A stretch of DNA of 64,000 nucleotides from Affinirhizobium straminoryzae (lineage in GTDB: Bacteria > Pseudomonadota > Alphaproteobacteria > Rhizobiales > Rhizobiaceae): positions 50,521-114,520 of the forward strand of contig NZ_VJMG01000028.1 of NCBI RefSeq assembly GCF_007004135.1. Direction: 5' to 3'. A program made the position numbers and the translations under genes. Below are positions 16,921 through 25,779 of the stretch, piece after piece. The notes under the pieces were generated by a model. That model saw only the letters and a list, made by a program, of their open reading frames with translations, searched no databases and was not told the origin of the DNA. Each line of letters starts with the position of its first letter. Position 1 is the stretch's first letter.

Positions 16921-18549
16921 TCAGGCCGCACGGTCTTCCTTCAGGCGGAAGCGCTGGATCTTGCCGGATTCGGTTTTCGGCAGCGCCTCGGCAAAGATGA
17001 TCGAGCGGGGATATTTGTAGGGTGCGATCAGGGACTTCACATGGTCCTGCAACAGCTTGGCGAGAGCGTCGCACGCCGCGGCCTTGTCTGTCAGCACCAC
17101 ATGCGCCTGCACGATATGGCCACGCTCTTCGTCCGGCACCCCGATCACCGCGCATTCCAGCACCGCTTCGTGCTTCAGAAGGGCTGCTTCCACCTCGGGT
17201 CCGGCAATGTTGTAGCCGGCCGAGATGATCATGTCGTCGGAACGGGCAGCGAAATGGAAATAGCCATCCTCGTCCTGGGTAAAGCTGTCACCCGTCAGGT
17301 TCCAGCCGTCGCGCACATATTCCATCTGGCGCTCGTCTGCCATGTAGCGGCAGCCGATCGGTCCCTTGACCGCCAGCCGGCCGATTTCACCGCGCGGCAA
17401 CTCGTTCATCTGCTCGTCGACGATCTTCGCACGATAGCCCGTCAACGGCAGGCCGGTGCAATAGGGTTTTGCCTCACCGAGCCGGTTGGAGATGAAGATG
17501 TGCAGCATTTCGGTGGCGCCGATGCCATCGAGAATGGGCTTGCCGGTCTTTGCCGTCCATTCCTCGAACACCGGCCCGGGCAGCGTTTCCCCGGCGGAGA
17601 CGGCAATCCGCAGCGAGGAGAGGTCAACCTTGCCCTGATCCATCGCCGCCAGCATGGCGCGATAGGCCGTCGGTGCGGTAAAGCAGATCGTTGCCCTGTA
17701 GGTCTCGATGATCTCCATCATCTTCGGCGGCGAGGCGTGTTCGAGCAGCGTGGCGGCGGCACCGAAACGCAAGGGGAAGATCGCAAGCCCGCCAAGGCCG
17801 AAGGTGAAGGCGAGCGGCGGCGAGCCGACGAAGACATCCTCCGGCGTCACCGCCAGCACCTCCTTCGCATAGGCATCCGCGATGATCAGCAGATCGCGGT
17901 GGAAATGCATGGTAGCCTTCGGCACGCCCGTGGAACCGGAGGTGAAGCCCAGCAGTGCAACGTCGTCACGGCCGGTCAGGACGGCATCAAAGCGGACCGG
18001 CTTGTTCAGGGCGGCGCGATCGAGCTCGGCATCATGGTTGGCGGTGCCGTCAAAGCCGATCACCTGGGAGAGGAAACGGCTTTCCTTGGCGACGGCGACC
18101 AGTTCATCCATCAGGCGCGTGTCGCACAGCGCCATGGAAATTTCCGCCTTGTCGATGATTTTTGCCAGTTCGCCGGCCCGCAGCATCGGCATGGTATTGA
18201 CCACCACGGCGCCCGCCTTGGTGGCCGCCAGCCAGCAGGCCACCATGGCCGGGTTGTTGGCGGAACGGATCAGCACACGGTTCCCCGGCTTCAGCCCGTA
18301 ATCCTCGACCAGCGCCCTTGCGATGCGGTTCGTCCAGTCCGCCAGTTCCTTGTAGGTGCGCCGGCGGCCATTGCCGATGAGGGCCGTATGATCGCCAAAG
18401 CCCCTTTCAACCATCCGGTCGGTCAGTTCGACGGCGGCGTTGAGATAATCGGGATAATCGAAACCGTCGAGCAGCAACTCCGGCCACTGTTCGAAGGGCG
18501 GAAGATTATCGCGCGCAAAGGTATCCACGTGACTGGTCGGTCCCAGCAT
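16921..18549 (-). CDS. Aryl-CoA ligase, 2-aminobenzoate/benzoate-CoA ligase type
   Basis: AMP-forming acyl-CoA synthetase of 542 residues that should activate an aromatic acid with ATP and CoA. Motifs: A3 loop LGFTSGSTGVPKATM, GIGATEMLHIF, A8 hinge region AARSDDMIISAGYNI and the A10 catalytic lysine in LPKTESGKIQRF. The PEDVFVGSPPLAFTFGLGG segment and overall length fit the 2-aminobenzoate/benzoate ligase group. The start is the ATG of MLGPTSHVD, preceded by AAGGGAA; the frame is open further upstream without a better start. It lies 150 bp upstream of the importer operon on the same strand. No downstream aromatic pathway gene is in the window. Confidence 0.8.
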   Translation of the reverse strand: MLGPTSHVDTFARDNLPPFEQWPELLLDGFDYPDYLNAAVELTDRMVERGFGDHTALIGNGRRRTYKELADWTNRIARALVEDYGLKPGNRVLIRSANNPAMVACWLAATKAGAVVVNTMPMLRAGELAKIIDKAEISMALCDTRLMDELVAVAKESRFLSQVIGFDGTANHDAELDRAALNKPVRFDAVLTGRDDVALLGFTSGSTGVPKATMHFHRDLLIIADAYAKEVLAVTPEDVFVGSPPLAFTFGLGGLAIFPLRFGAAATLLEHASPPKMMEIIETYRATICFTAPTAYRAMLAAMDQGKVDLSSLRIAVSAGETLPGPVFEEWTAKTGKPILDGIGATEMLHIFISNRLGEAKPYCTGLPLTGYRAKIVDEQMNELPRGEIGRLAVKGPIGCRYMADERQMEYVRDGWNLTGDSFTQDEDGYFHFAARSDDMIISAGYNIAGPEVEAALLKHEAVLECAVIGVPDEERGHIVQAHVVLTDKAAACDALAKLLQDHVKSLIAPYKYPRSIIFAEALPKTESGKIQRFRLKEDRAA

Positions 18550-18701
18550 GGCTCTGTTCCCTTCTGTATCTGAGGCGCCGTCGGACGGGTTTCCTCTCCC
18601 GGACGCGCACCTTGCGAGGCTGTTTCCGCCTCTTGATGGGGAAAGAATTGCACCGGACCGCCGCGCATGCAAGAGAGAAATTTTAAGTTTATAATATTTT
18701 T

Positions 18702-18715
18702 TTGACGACCGTCAT
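18702..18715. promoter_or_regulatory. FNR-like near-palindrome upstream of the aryl-CoA ligase
   Basis: TTGACGACCGTCAT has the TTGAC-N4-GTCAA architecture of Crp/Fnr boxes with the final base changed. It is 153 bp upstream of the ligase ATG and about 100 bp upstream of the divergent ABC gene, next to an AT-rich stretch containing TATTAT on the minus strand. Suggestive only. Confidence 0.3.
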
Positions 18716-18813
18716 GTCGCGGATCACGCGCCGTCCCCGTCCTCACCACCGCAAGGGGCTGGCGCAAAGCCACGCCATGGGCTTTAGGTAAAATGTAGCG
18801 ATACGGGACTAGA

Positions 18814-20628
18814 ATGGCCGGAACCGTCCGGCGACGGCGATATAACGCGGACTGCGACATGGCTGAGACCAACCAAGACGGCGGCAAGGCGACGGAATTC
18901 GACATCGATAGCGCGGACTTCCGCTTCGATGCCCAGCTGCGCCTGATGATGGGCGCCTTCTGGCAATCGGCGGTGCGCAATCGCGTGCTGCTGCTGACGG
19001 TGGCGCTGCTGGCCGTGATCCTGACCACCGTCTATGCGCAGTATCGGCTGAACTACTGGAACACGCCCTTCTACAACGCGCTGGAACGGCGCGATCTGCC
19101 GGCCTTCCTGTCGGAGCTGAAGGTCTTCTTCGTGATTGCCGGCTCGCTGCTGATCCTCAACGTCGTGCAGGCCTGGCTGAACCAGATGACGGCGCTCTAC
19201 ATGCGCGAAGGCCTGGCGCGCGATCTGGTGGACCAGTGGATGGCGCCGCGCCGGGCCCTGAAGCTCGCCAATCTCGGCACCATCGGCATCAATCCGGACC
19301 AGCGCCTGCACGAGGATGCGCGCAACCTGGCGGAACTGTCGACCTCGCTTGCCATCGGCCTCGTCAATTCCACGATCCTGCTGCTCAGCTTCATCGGCGT
19401 GCTTTGGTCGATCTCGTCCGATTTCAGCTTCACGATCGATGGACGCCAGATCGCCATTCCAGGCTACATGGTCTGGGCTGCGCTTCTTTATGCAGCAAGC
19501 GCCTCTCTGCTCAGCAACATGGTCGGACGGCGGCTGCCGGGCCTCAATACGCTGCGCTATTCGAAGGAAGCCGAGCTGCGCTTTGCCCTGATGCGCACAA
19601 ACGAGAACCTGATGGCCATCACGGTGACGCATGGCGAAGACAGCGAGAGGCGGCGCATGCAGGCGGCCGTCACCGAAGTTCTCGCCGTCATCCGCCGGCT
19701 GGCGCTTGGCTACACCAATCTCACCTGGGTCTCCTCCGGCTTCGGCTGGCTGACAACGATCGCCCCCATTCTCATCGCAGCCCCGGTCTATTTCAGCGGC
19801 AGCATCTCCTTCGGCGGGCTGATGATGGCGATCGGCGCCTTCAACCAGGTCAATACGGCACTGCGCTGGTACATCGACAATTTCCGCCCGATTGCAGACT
19901 GGAAGGCCGCCCTCTACCGCGTCTCGGTCTTCCGCCGGGCGCTGTGCCAAATCGGCCAGGAAGAAGCGGAGGATAAAGCCCCCGCCCTGCTGACAGCCTC
20001 ACCGGAAAGCCGGATCGTGCTCGGCGATCTGGTGCTGCTGCCCGGACCCGGAGGACGCGACAGCGACAAGGGCATGGAGCTTGCCGGCGAGGTGACCATC
20101 TCGCCCGGCGACCGGGTGATGTTCAACGGCGACCCGCGCGCAAACCGGCATCTGCTCTTTCTGGCCATGGCCGGCCTGTGGCCCTGGGGGACAGGCGAGA
20201 TCCGCATGCCCTCCGCCGATACCGTGCTGTTCATGCCGCAAAAGGGCTATTTTCCCGATGCGAGCCTGCGCGAGGTGATGGCCTACCCCAACAAGGCAAG
20301 CGAGTTTTCCGACGAACAGTTGAGGGCGGCTCTTTCGGCGGCCGGTCTCGACCGGCTCGCCGGTCACCTTGATGCCCGCGAACGCTGGGACCGGACCCTG
20401 GAGGAAGAGGAGCGCACGCGGCTTCGTCTCGCCAGCGCCCTGCTGATTCAGCCGGACTGGCTGATCATCGATGACGCGCTGGAATCCCTGGATGCGGAAG
20501 CGCAGCAGGACTGCGTCGAGCTTCTCGGCACATTGCGCAATACAGCAATCGTGTATATTGGACGGTCCGATGTATTTACCCGCCTGCAACCGCGAATCGT
20601 GCATCTGACACCACTGCACACCAGCTGA
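18814..20628 (+). CDS. SbmA/BacA-like ABC transporter with degenerate nucleotide-binding domain
   Basis: Fused protein of 604 residues. The N-terminal half is an SbmA/BacA-like membrane domain (about 40-370; RLNYWNTPFYNALERRD, LRYSKEAELRFALMR). The C-terminal part aligns with the YddA-type ATPase domain but its Walker A region reads NGDPRANRHLLF at 438-449, with Arg445 where the P-loop lysine belongs and the glycines lost; the signature is reduced to LEEEERTRLRL, and Walker B ends DD (553-554) instead of DE. The family usually exports or imports peptides or cofactors. The frame is intact, so this is a conserved-looking open gene rather than a wreck. ATG at 18859 is an alternative start. ATP hydrolysis is doubtful. 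Confidence 0.8.
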   Translation: MAGTVRRRRYNADCDMAETNQDGGKATEFDIDSADFRFDAQLRLMMGAFWQSAVRNRVLLLTVALLAVILTTVYAQYRLNYWNTPFYNALERRDLPAFLSELKVFFVIAGSLLILNVVQAWLNQMTALYMREGLARDLVDQWMAPRRALKLANLGTIGINPDQRLHEDARNLAELSTSLAIGLVNSTILLLSFIGVLWSISSDFSFTIDGRQIAIPGYMVWAALLYAASASLLSNMVGRRLPGLNTLRYSKEAELRFALMRTNENLMAITVTHGEDSERRRMQAAVTEVLAVIRRLALGYTNLTWVSSGFGWLTTIAPILIAAPVYFSGSISFGGLMMAIGAFNQVNTALRWYIDNFRPIADWKAALYRVSVFRRALCQIGQEEAEDKAPALLTASPESRIVLGDLVLLPGPGGRDSDKGMELAGEVTISPGDRVMFNGDPRANRHLLFLAMAGLWPWGTGEIRMPSADTVLFMPQKGYFPDASLREVMAYPNKASEFSDEQLRAALSAAGLDRLAGHLDARERWDRTLEEEERTRLRLASALLIQPDWLIIDDALESLDAEAQQDCVELLGTLRNTAIVYIGRSDVFTRLQPRIVHLTPLHTS

Positions 20629-20730
20629 GCCGAAATATTGTGATAGATGATCGGCGTTTATCCTTGCCTTTTCAGGGGGAATAATTCAATAAGATTGAGC
20701 TATGCATGATTGACATGCTTTGAGGCCGCA

Positions 20731-22092
20731 ATGCAGCAGAAAATGGGCGCGGATACCGAGTTTGGCCAAAAGAGCCGCACATTTGATGAGCACGCGGCAG
20801 CCCGGGCGGATATGACAGCCTGCCTGCACCATGTCTCCAGCTTCGCCAGCCAGCTGTTCGGTGTCGATGGCACCTTCATAACCCTCGACGACCGTCAGAT
20901 AGCCGTTAACGACATCCTTGCAGCTCAAGACGCAAGCGGCAACATTGCCCTGATCCGGATGGCAGCGTCAGACGATGTTGTCGTCGTCCTCGACCGCGCA
21001 AGCCTGTCGGCTGACGCGTCAGTGACGCAGACACTGCCTGCCGCTGCTTCTGCGGATACGGGGTTTCTCGCCGGCGCCCCCCTGACGGGCGCAGACGGCG
21101 TCTCCTTCGGCATGTTCTGGATCGTCGGCCAACATCCCCGCGACGGCTTTTCCCCGGGCGAGCAGCAGAATCTGCGCGCCATTGCGAGCATTGCGGCCAA
21201 TCATCTCCTCGCCCGTCAGGCGCGGCATCCGGATGCCCTGCGGGCCGGCTTTGCCGATGAGGCAGCGATGCACCGTCCTGACCATCTGCAGGCAGCGAAA
21301 CGATCGGCCCAGAGCGACATCGCACGCGCCTTGCGCCGGGCTGAATTCGTGCTGCAGTACCAGCCACAGGTCAGCCTGGAAGATGACAGCCTGTGCGGCA
21401 TGGAGGCGCTCATCCGCTGGCAGCATCCTGTGCGGGGGCTTTTGCCACCCGCCGAGTTCCTGCCGCTGCTGGAGCAAAGCCCTCTCAGCCTGGATGTGGG
21501 CTGGTGGGTCTTGAGCGAAGCCGTGCGGCAGATGGGCGAGTGGCAGGCCAAGGGGCTGACGCGCGTCAAGATGAGCGTCAACCTGTTTCCGCTGCAACTG
21601 CGCAGCCCGGGCTTCATCGAGGCCGTGGCGGACCTTTTGACGCATCACGGCGTCGAGCCGCGCTTTCTCGAACTGGAAATCACCGAGACAGCCGCCCTGA
21701 CGGATGGCGACGAATCCCTTCGCGTGATCAACGGCCTGCGCGACATCGGTGTCGGCATTGCTTTCGATGATTTCGGCACCGGCTATGCCTCGCTTGGGAC
21801 GCTTCAGCATTATCCGATCACGACGCTGAAGATCGATCGCGGTTTTGTGCGGGATCTGCTCACCCGGCAGCGCGATGCCGCCATCACCCGGGCGCTGATC
21901 ATGCTGAGCCGCGACATCGGCGTTACCACGATTGCCGAGGGCATCGAAACCATCGAGCAGGAACTGACGCTGAAGATGATGGGATGCGATTGCGGCCAGG
22001 GCTATCTGTTCGGCCGCTCGATGCCTGCATCAGACATTGCCGGCCTGCTGGCAAGGCAGCCTGTGCCTGCGGCTGTAGCACGCGCCGGCTGA
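20731..22092 (+). CDS. EAL-domain cyclic-di-GMP phosphodiesterase with GAF-like sensor
   Basis: Predicted c-di-GMP phosphodiesterase of 453 residues. Residues about 20-165 look like a GAF sensor; the EAL domain runs from about 195 to the end. Catalytic motifs are all present: MEALIRW (EAL at 225-227), LEITET, FDDFGTGYASL, LKIDRGF and IAEGIE, so the enzyme should be active. No GGDEF domain and no membrane segment. I took the ATG preceded by TGAGG; a TTG 21 bases upstream is possible. It stands alone between the ABC gene and the convergent kinase. Confidence 0.9.
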   Translation: MQQKMGADTEFGQKSRTFDEHAAARADMTACLHHVSSFASQLFGVDGTFITLDDRQIAVNDILAAQDASGNIALIRMAASDDVVVVLDRASLSADASVTQTLPAAASADTGFLAGAPLTGADGVSFGMFWIVGQHPRDGFSPGEQQNLRAIASIAANHLLARQARHPDALRAGFADEAAMHRPDHLQAAKRSAQSDIARALRRAEFVLQYQPQVSLEDDSLCGMEALIRWQHPVRGLLPPAEFLPLLEQSPLSLDVGWWVLSEAVRQMGEWQAKGLTRVKMSVNLFPLQLRSPGFIEAVADLLTHHGVEPRFLELEITETAALTDGDESLRVINGLRDIGVGIAFDDFGTGYASLGTLQHYPITTLKIDRGFVRDLLTRQRDAAITRALIMLSRDIGVTTIAEGIETIEQELTLKMMGCDCGQGYLFGRSMPASDIAGLLARQPVPAAVARAG

Positions 22093-22182
22093 CGTCGCCT
22101 TCTCCTCTCCGAGGGTTGTCGAGGACACACAGTTGGGCCATCGCCAGGCCACGCCGGCTGCCACAGGGATCTGACTGTTTGC

Positions 22183-24090
22183 TCAGTCGAGCAGCAGCCG
22201 CAACTGCACGGCCAGTTCGCGTGCCGTATAGGGCTTCTTCAGCCAGCTTCCGTCGGCCGCCAGCTGCCTGCCGGCGATCTCCGGTTCGGCATAGCCCGAC
22301 GTGAACAGGATCTTGATATCGGGACGCCGCTCGCGCACCACCTTGGCCAGTTGGTCGCCCGACATGCCGGGCATGGCGATGTCGGTAAAGAGAAGCGCCA
22401 CTTCGGGGTGCCGGTCCAGCACATCGAGCGCCTCCAGCCCGTTGCCGGCCTGGTGAACGATGTAGCCCGTGTTCTCCAGACGGGCCACCGCGACCCTGCG
22501 GACACGCGGATCATCCTCCACGACGAGAATAGTCTCGGTGCCACCCGGCAGCTGCTGTTCCGGCATCGTGGTTTCCGATAGGGCATGTGCGGCAGAGGTC
22601 CTGCTGGCCGTGGGTAAAAAAAGCCGGATGCTGGTGCCCTGCCCCGGCTCGCTGTAGATCTGGATATGGCCGCCCGACTGGCGCACGAAACCATAGACCA
22701 TGCTGAGGCCAAGGCCTGTGCCGGCCCCCATGCTCTTGGTGGTGAAGAAGGGCTCGAAGGCCCGCTGCTTGACCTCCTCTGTCATGCCCGTGCCGGTATC
22801 GCTGACGGCGACAAGCACGTAATCGCCGGCCCGCAGTTGCGGATACATCTGCGCATAGTCGAAATCGAGATGGACGCGGCTCACCTCCAGCGTCAGCTGG
22901 CCACCGTCCGGCATGGCATCGCGCGCGTTGAGCGTCAGGTTCAGCAGGGCATTCTGCAACTGCGGCCCATCCACCAGTGCCTCGTTGCCGCCGCCGCGCA
23001 CCGTGGTGCGCAGTTCGATGCGGTCGCCAATGGTGCGGCGGATCAGCTCGGAAAAGCTTGAGATCATGTGGCCGAGATCGGTGACGCGCGGGTTGAGAGG
23101 CTGGCGGCGGCCGAAGGCCAGCAACTGGCCTGTCAGCTTCGCACCGTCATTCGTCGCCCCCTGCGCCTCGCGCAGCAGGACCTGCGCCTTCGGCTCGGTC
23201 ACCCGCATCTCCAGCATTTCCAGATTGCCGCTGATGATGGTGAGCAGGTTGTTGAAGTCATGCGCCAGACCGCCGGTCAGCTGGCCGATGGCCTCCATCT
23301 TCTGGGCCTGGCGCAGTTCCTCCTCGATCTTGTGACGGCTGGTCAGGTCGCGGATGAAGCCGGTAAAGATGCGCTTGCCGTTCGAGATCGCCTCGCCAAC
23401 GGCAAGTTCCATCGGAAAGGTCGAGCCGTCCTTGCGCAGCCCTTTCACCACCCGGCCAAGACCGATGATGCGGCGCTGGCCGCTGGTCAGATAATTGACG
23501 ATATAGCGGTCGTGGTTCTCGCGGTCAGGAGACGGCATCAGGATCGCCACATTGCGTCCCTCCACCTCCTCGGCATCGTAACCGAACAGGTCCTCCGCCG
23601 TGGAAGAGAAGGAGGTGATGGTGCCAACCTCATCGATGACCACCATCGCTTCCGGCACCGTCTGCAGGATCGAGCGGAAATGCGCCTCGCGCGCCGCAAG
23701 ATTTTCCTGAATGGTGGCGGCGGCGCGGAAATCCTCGTTGATCTGCACGATCAGGGGGCCATCACCGGTATCCTTCAGGACCCAGCGGCTCAGCACCGAG
23801 ATCGTGTGACCGTCCTTGTGACGGTATTCGAGATTGCTCTTGAAGGCGCCTTCCTTGCGAATGGTCGCGATGACATCGTCCAGGACAAAGGGCGGCTCGG
23901 GCGACAGCAGCGTCAGCACGTCGAGCCCTGTCACCTCATCGGCCTGCCAGCCGAAAAGGCCGACACTGCCGCGGCTCCAGTGGCGGATGAAGCCTTCCAC
24001 ATCATGCGCGATGACATTCATGGGGTCGAGCAGCGACAGCAGGTTCGAGACCTCCGACGACGGCGGGCCGGAACTGATCATCTCTGCCAT
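22183..24090 (-). CDS. Soluble hybrid FixL-like heme-PAS histidine kinase
   Basis: Hybrid kinase of 635 residues without transmembrane segments. Order: PAS (about 20-125), FixL-type PAS (135-250), dimerisation/phosphoacceptor helix with His277 in GGLAHDFNN, ATPase domain (TGTGMTEEV, GAGTGLGLSMVYG), receiver (about 515-635) with phosphoacceptor Asp570 in FTDIAMPGM. Compared with Bradyrhizobium FixL, the heme-ligand His is kept (His193 in NHDRYI) and the distal Arg 20 residues later is kept (Arg213 in GLGRVV), so oxygen sensing is likely. It follows the FixK-like gene by 33 bp in the same direction and faces an OmpR-type regulator, as in the hFixL/FixK/FxkR systems of Rhizobium. Confidence 0.88.
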   Translation of the reverse strand: MAEMISSGPPSSEVSNLLSLLDPMNVIAHDVEGFIRHWSRGSVGLFGWQADEVTGLDVLTLLSPEPPFVLDDVIATIRKEGAFKSNLEYRHKDGHTISVLSRWVLKDTGDGPLIVQINEDFRAAATIQENLAAREAHFRSILQTVPEAMVVIDEVGTITSFSSTAEDLFGYDAEEVEGRNVAILMPSPDRENHDRYIVNYLTSGQRRIIGLGRVVKGLRKDGSTFPMELAVGEAISNGKRIFTGFIRDLTSRHKIEEELRQAQKMEAIGQLTGGLAHDFNNLLTIISGNLEMLEMRVTEPKAQVLLREAQGATNDGAKLTGQLLAFGRRQPLNPRVTDLGHMISSFSELIRRTIGDRIELRTTVRGGGNEALVDGPQLQNALLNLTLNARDAMPDGGQLTLEVSRVHLDFDYAQMYPQLRAGDYVLVAVSDTGTGMTEEVKQRAFEPFFTTKSMGAGTGLGLSMVYGFVRQSGGHIQIYSEPGQGTSIRLFLPTASRTSAAHALSETTMPEQQLPGGTETILVVEDDPRVRRVAVARLENTGYIVHQAGNGLEALDVLDRHPEVALLFTDIAMPGMSGDQLAKVVRERRPDIKILFTSGYAEPEIAGRQLAADGSWLKKPYTARELAVQLRLLLD

Positions 24091-24123
24091 GCAAACCCCT
24101 TGGCTTTCGAAAAAGGCGACCCG

Positions 24124-24876
24124 TCAATGCGGCCAGACAGCCTGACGCGTCTTGACGGCATTGTCGCCGATGTCGTCATAACTATCGCCATCACCGCACA
24201 GCGCAAGGAGTTTTCCGGGCTTTGCGAGGTCGAAGGCGTGGCGGCCGTTCGGCGAAATCACGCCCCGCGCGATCAGCTTGGTGATGGTTCGCGATACGGT
24301 TTCAATCGTCAGGCCCAGATAGTCGGCCATGTCCTGCCGGCTCATCGGCAATTGAACGGTGCGGGCCATCGGACGGCCACCCTGCATGCGCCGGGCAATC
24401 AGCATCAGGAAGCTGCAAACGCGCTCTTCCGCGCTCTTGCGTGACAGAAGCACCATCTGGTCCTGGGCGGCGGCCATTTCGTCGCACATCAGCGCGAAAA
24501 GCTGCGGGCGAAGCTCCGGCGAATGCTCGACCGCTTCAATGAAGGCGCGCTTGGTGAGGCGGCGCACCTTGACGGGCGTGACGGCTTCAGCGCTGTAGAG
24601 ATAGACATCCTTGAGCGAGAGACCCACCATGTCGCCGGCGTAGAGGAAGCCGGTGATCACCCGACGGCCATCACCTATGATCTTGAAAATCCTCAGGACT
24701 CCTTCGGTGACCTCGAAGATGTGCTGGGCGGCGTCACCCTGCCAGAACAGGCCTTCGCCGACATCAAGCGTCTCGCGCGGGACCGAGGCGAAGAGTTCAT
24801 CCAGCGTGGCCAGTTGCGGCTTCATCGTCGCCATGGCGGCGAAAGCGGAGTGTGCGTTGGTGGCTGTCGAAAGCAT
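24124..24876 (-). CDS. fixK: FixK-like Crp/Fnr-family regulator
   Basis: Transcription factor of 250 residues with an N-terminal effector domain (EGLFWQGDAAQHIFEVTEGV, then GFLYAGDMVGL) and a C-terminal Crp-type helix-turn-helix (PMSRQDMADYLGLTIETVSR). The recognition helix is that of FNR/FixK proteins, which bind TTGAT-N4-ATCAA. The N-terminal cysteine cluster of oxygen-sensing FNR is absent, which favours FixK. A K-box sits 84 bp upstream, with a TAACAT -10 candidate at 24944-24939. The kinase gene follows in the same transcript. Confidence 0.85.
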   Translation of the reverse strand: MLSTATNAHSAFAAMATMKPQLATLDELFASVPRETLDVGEGLFWQGDAAQHIFEVTEGVLRIFKIIGDGRRVITGFLYAGDMVGLSLKDVYLYSAEAVTPVKVRRLTKRAFIEAVEHSPELRPQLFALMCDEMAAAQDQMVLLSRKSAEERVCSFLMLIARRMQGGRPMARTVQLPMSRQDMADYLGLTIETVSRTITKLIARGVISPNGRHAFDLAKPGKLLALCGDGDSYDDIGDNAVKTRQAVWPH

Positions 24877-24960
24877 GTCCGTCCCTCTGTCTTGATGGCC
24901 AAACTATGGCGGTCGGCGGTGACAGAAGGATGCCGGGCATGTTACGGTCCGGTTGAATCG

Positions 24961-24976
24961 TGTAACAGCGTGTAAC
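24961..24976 (-). promoter_or_regulatory. K-box (FxkR-type direct repeat) in the fixK promoter
   Basis: On the minus strand the sequence is GTTACACGCTGTTACA, an exact GTTACA-N4-GTTACA repeat, the K-box described for FxkR control of fixK in Rhizobium etli. The proximal GTTACA is 16 bases from a TAACAT -10 candidate (24944-24939), so it overlaps the -35 position as expected for an OmpR-class activator. It also lies 51 bp upstream of the divergent FxkR-like gene. Confidence 0.85.
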
Positions 24977-25027
24977 AGCCAATCCGGTGGTTCGGCCGGT
25001 GGTCTGGCAGGTGGTCTGGTCAGTGGC

Positions 25028-25774
25028 ATGACGAAATTCGAGAAGCGGGCCGAGCGCATCCTCATCGTTGATGACGATCCTCGTATCCGTCAGATGGTAA
25101 CGCGTTATTTCGAGGACGAGGGTTTCCTCGTCACAGGCGCCCAAGACGGCGCCTCCATGCGCAAGGCGATGGCCGACTTTACCATCGATCTGATCCTTCT
25201 CGACCTCGTGCTGCCCAACAGCGAGGACGGGCTGGCCCTGGCCCGCGAAATCAGGGCCACCTCCGATGTTCCGATCGTGATGCTGACCGGTCGCGACGAC
25301 GTGGTGGACCGCATCATCGGCCTGGAAGTGGGCGCCGACGATTACATTCCGAAACCCTTCCATCTGCGGGAGGTGCTCGCCCGCGTGCGCAGCATCCTGC
25401 GCCGCCGCAAGCCGGCCGAAGCCCCGGTCCAGGATCAGGGCCAGATCTACGAGTTTGACGGCTGGCGGCTGGAAATCAATCGCCGCCGCCTGATGAACCC
25501 GCAGGACGAAGAGGTGGAACTGACCACCGGCGAGTTCGACATGCTGGCCGTGATGATCCGCAATGCCGGCCGCGTGCTGACCCGCGAAATGCTGATGGAC
25601 CAGACGCGCGGCCGCCAGCTCGAGGCCTTCGACCGGGCGATCGATGCGCAGATTGCCCGCCTGCGCAAGAAGATCGAACCCAATCCGGCCCATCCGGTCT
25701 TCATCCGCTCCGTGCGCGGCGTGGGGTATATTTTTGCGGCCGAGGCGAGCAGCGCAGAAGCGCGCGGGACCTGA
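25028..25774 (+). CDS. fxkR: OmpR/PhoB-type response regulator, FxkR-like
   Basis: Response regulator of 248 residues: receiver domain with acidic pocket VDDD (14-17), phosphoacceptor Asp59 in LILLDLVLP, Lys109 in YIPKPF, and a winged-helix DNA-binding domain (LTTGEFDMLAVMI, ending RSVRGVGYIF). I chose the ATG of MTKFEKR; the frame is open to 24953 but that would run through the K-box. Divergent position next to fixK and the hybrid FixL-like kinase, plus the K-box, is the reason for the FxkR assignment; OmpR-family membership alone would not support it. Confidence 0.82.
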   Translation: MTKFEKRAERILIVDDDPRIRQMVTRYFEDEGFLVTGAQDGASMRKAMADFTIDLILLDLVLPNSEDGLALAREIRATSDVPIVMLTGRDDVVDRIIGLEVGADDYIPKPFHLREVLARVRSILRRRKPAEAPVQDQGQIYEFDGWRLEINRRRLMNPQDEEVELTTGEFDMLAVMIRNAGRVLTREMLMDQTRGRQLEAFDRAIDAQIARLRKKIEPNPAHPVFIRSVRGVGYIFAAEASSAEARGT

Positions 25775-25779
25775 GGCTG

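Noticed and set aside
24877..24960. TTGAT half-site close to the fixK start as an autoregulatory FNR box
   Set aside because: The second half-site does not match, so only half of a box is present.
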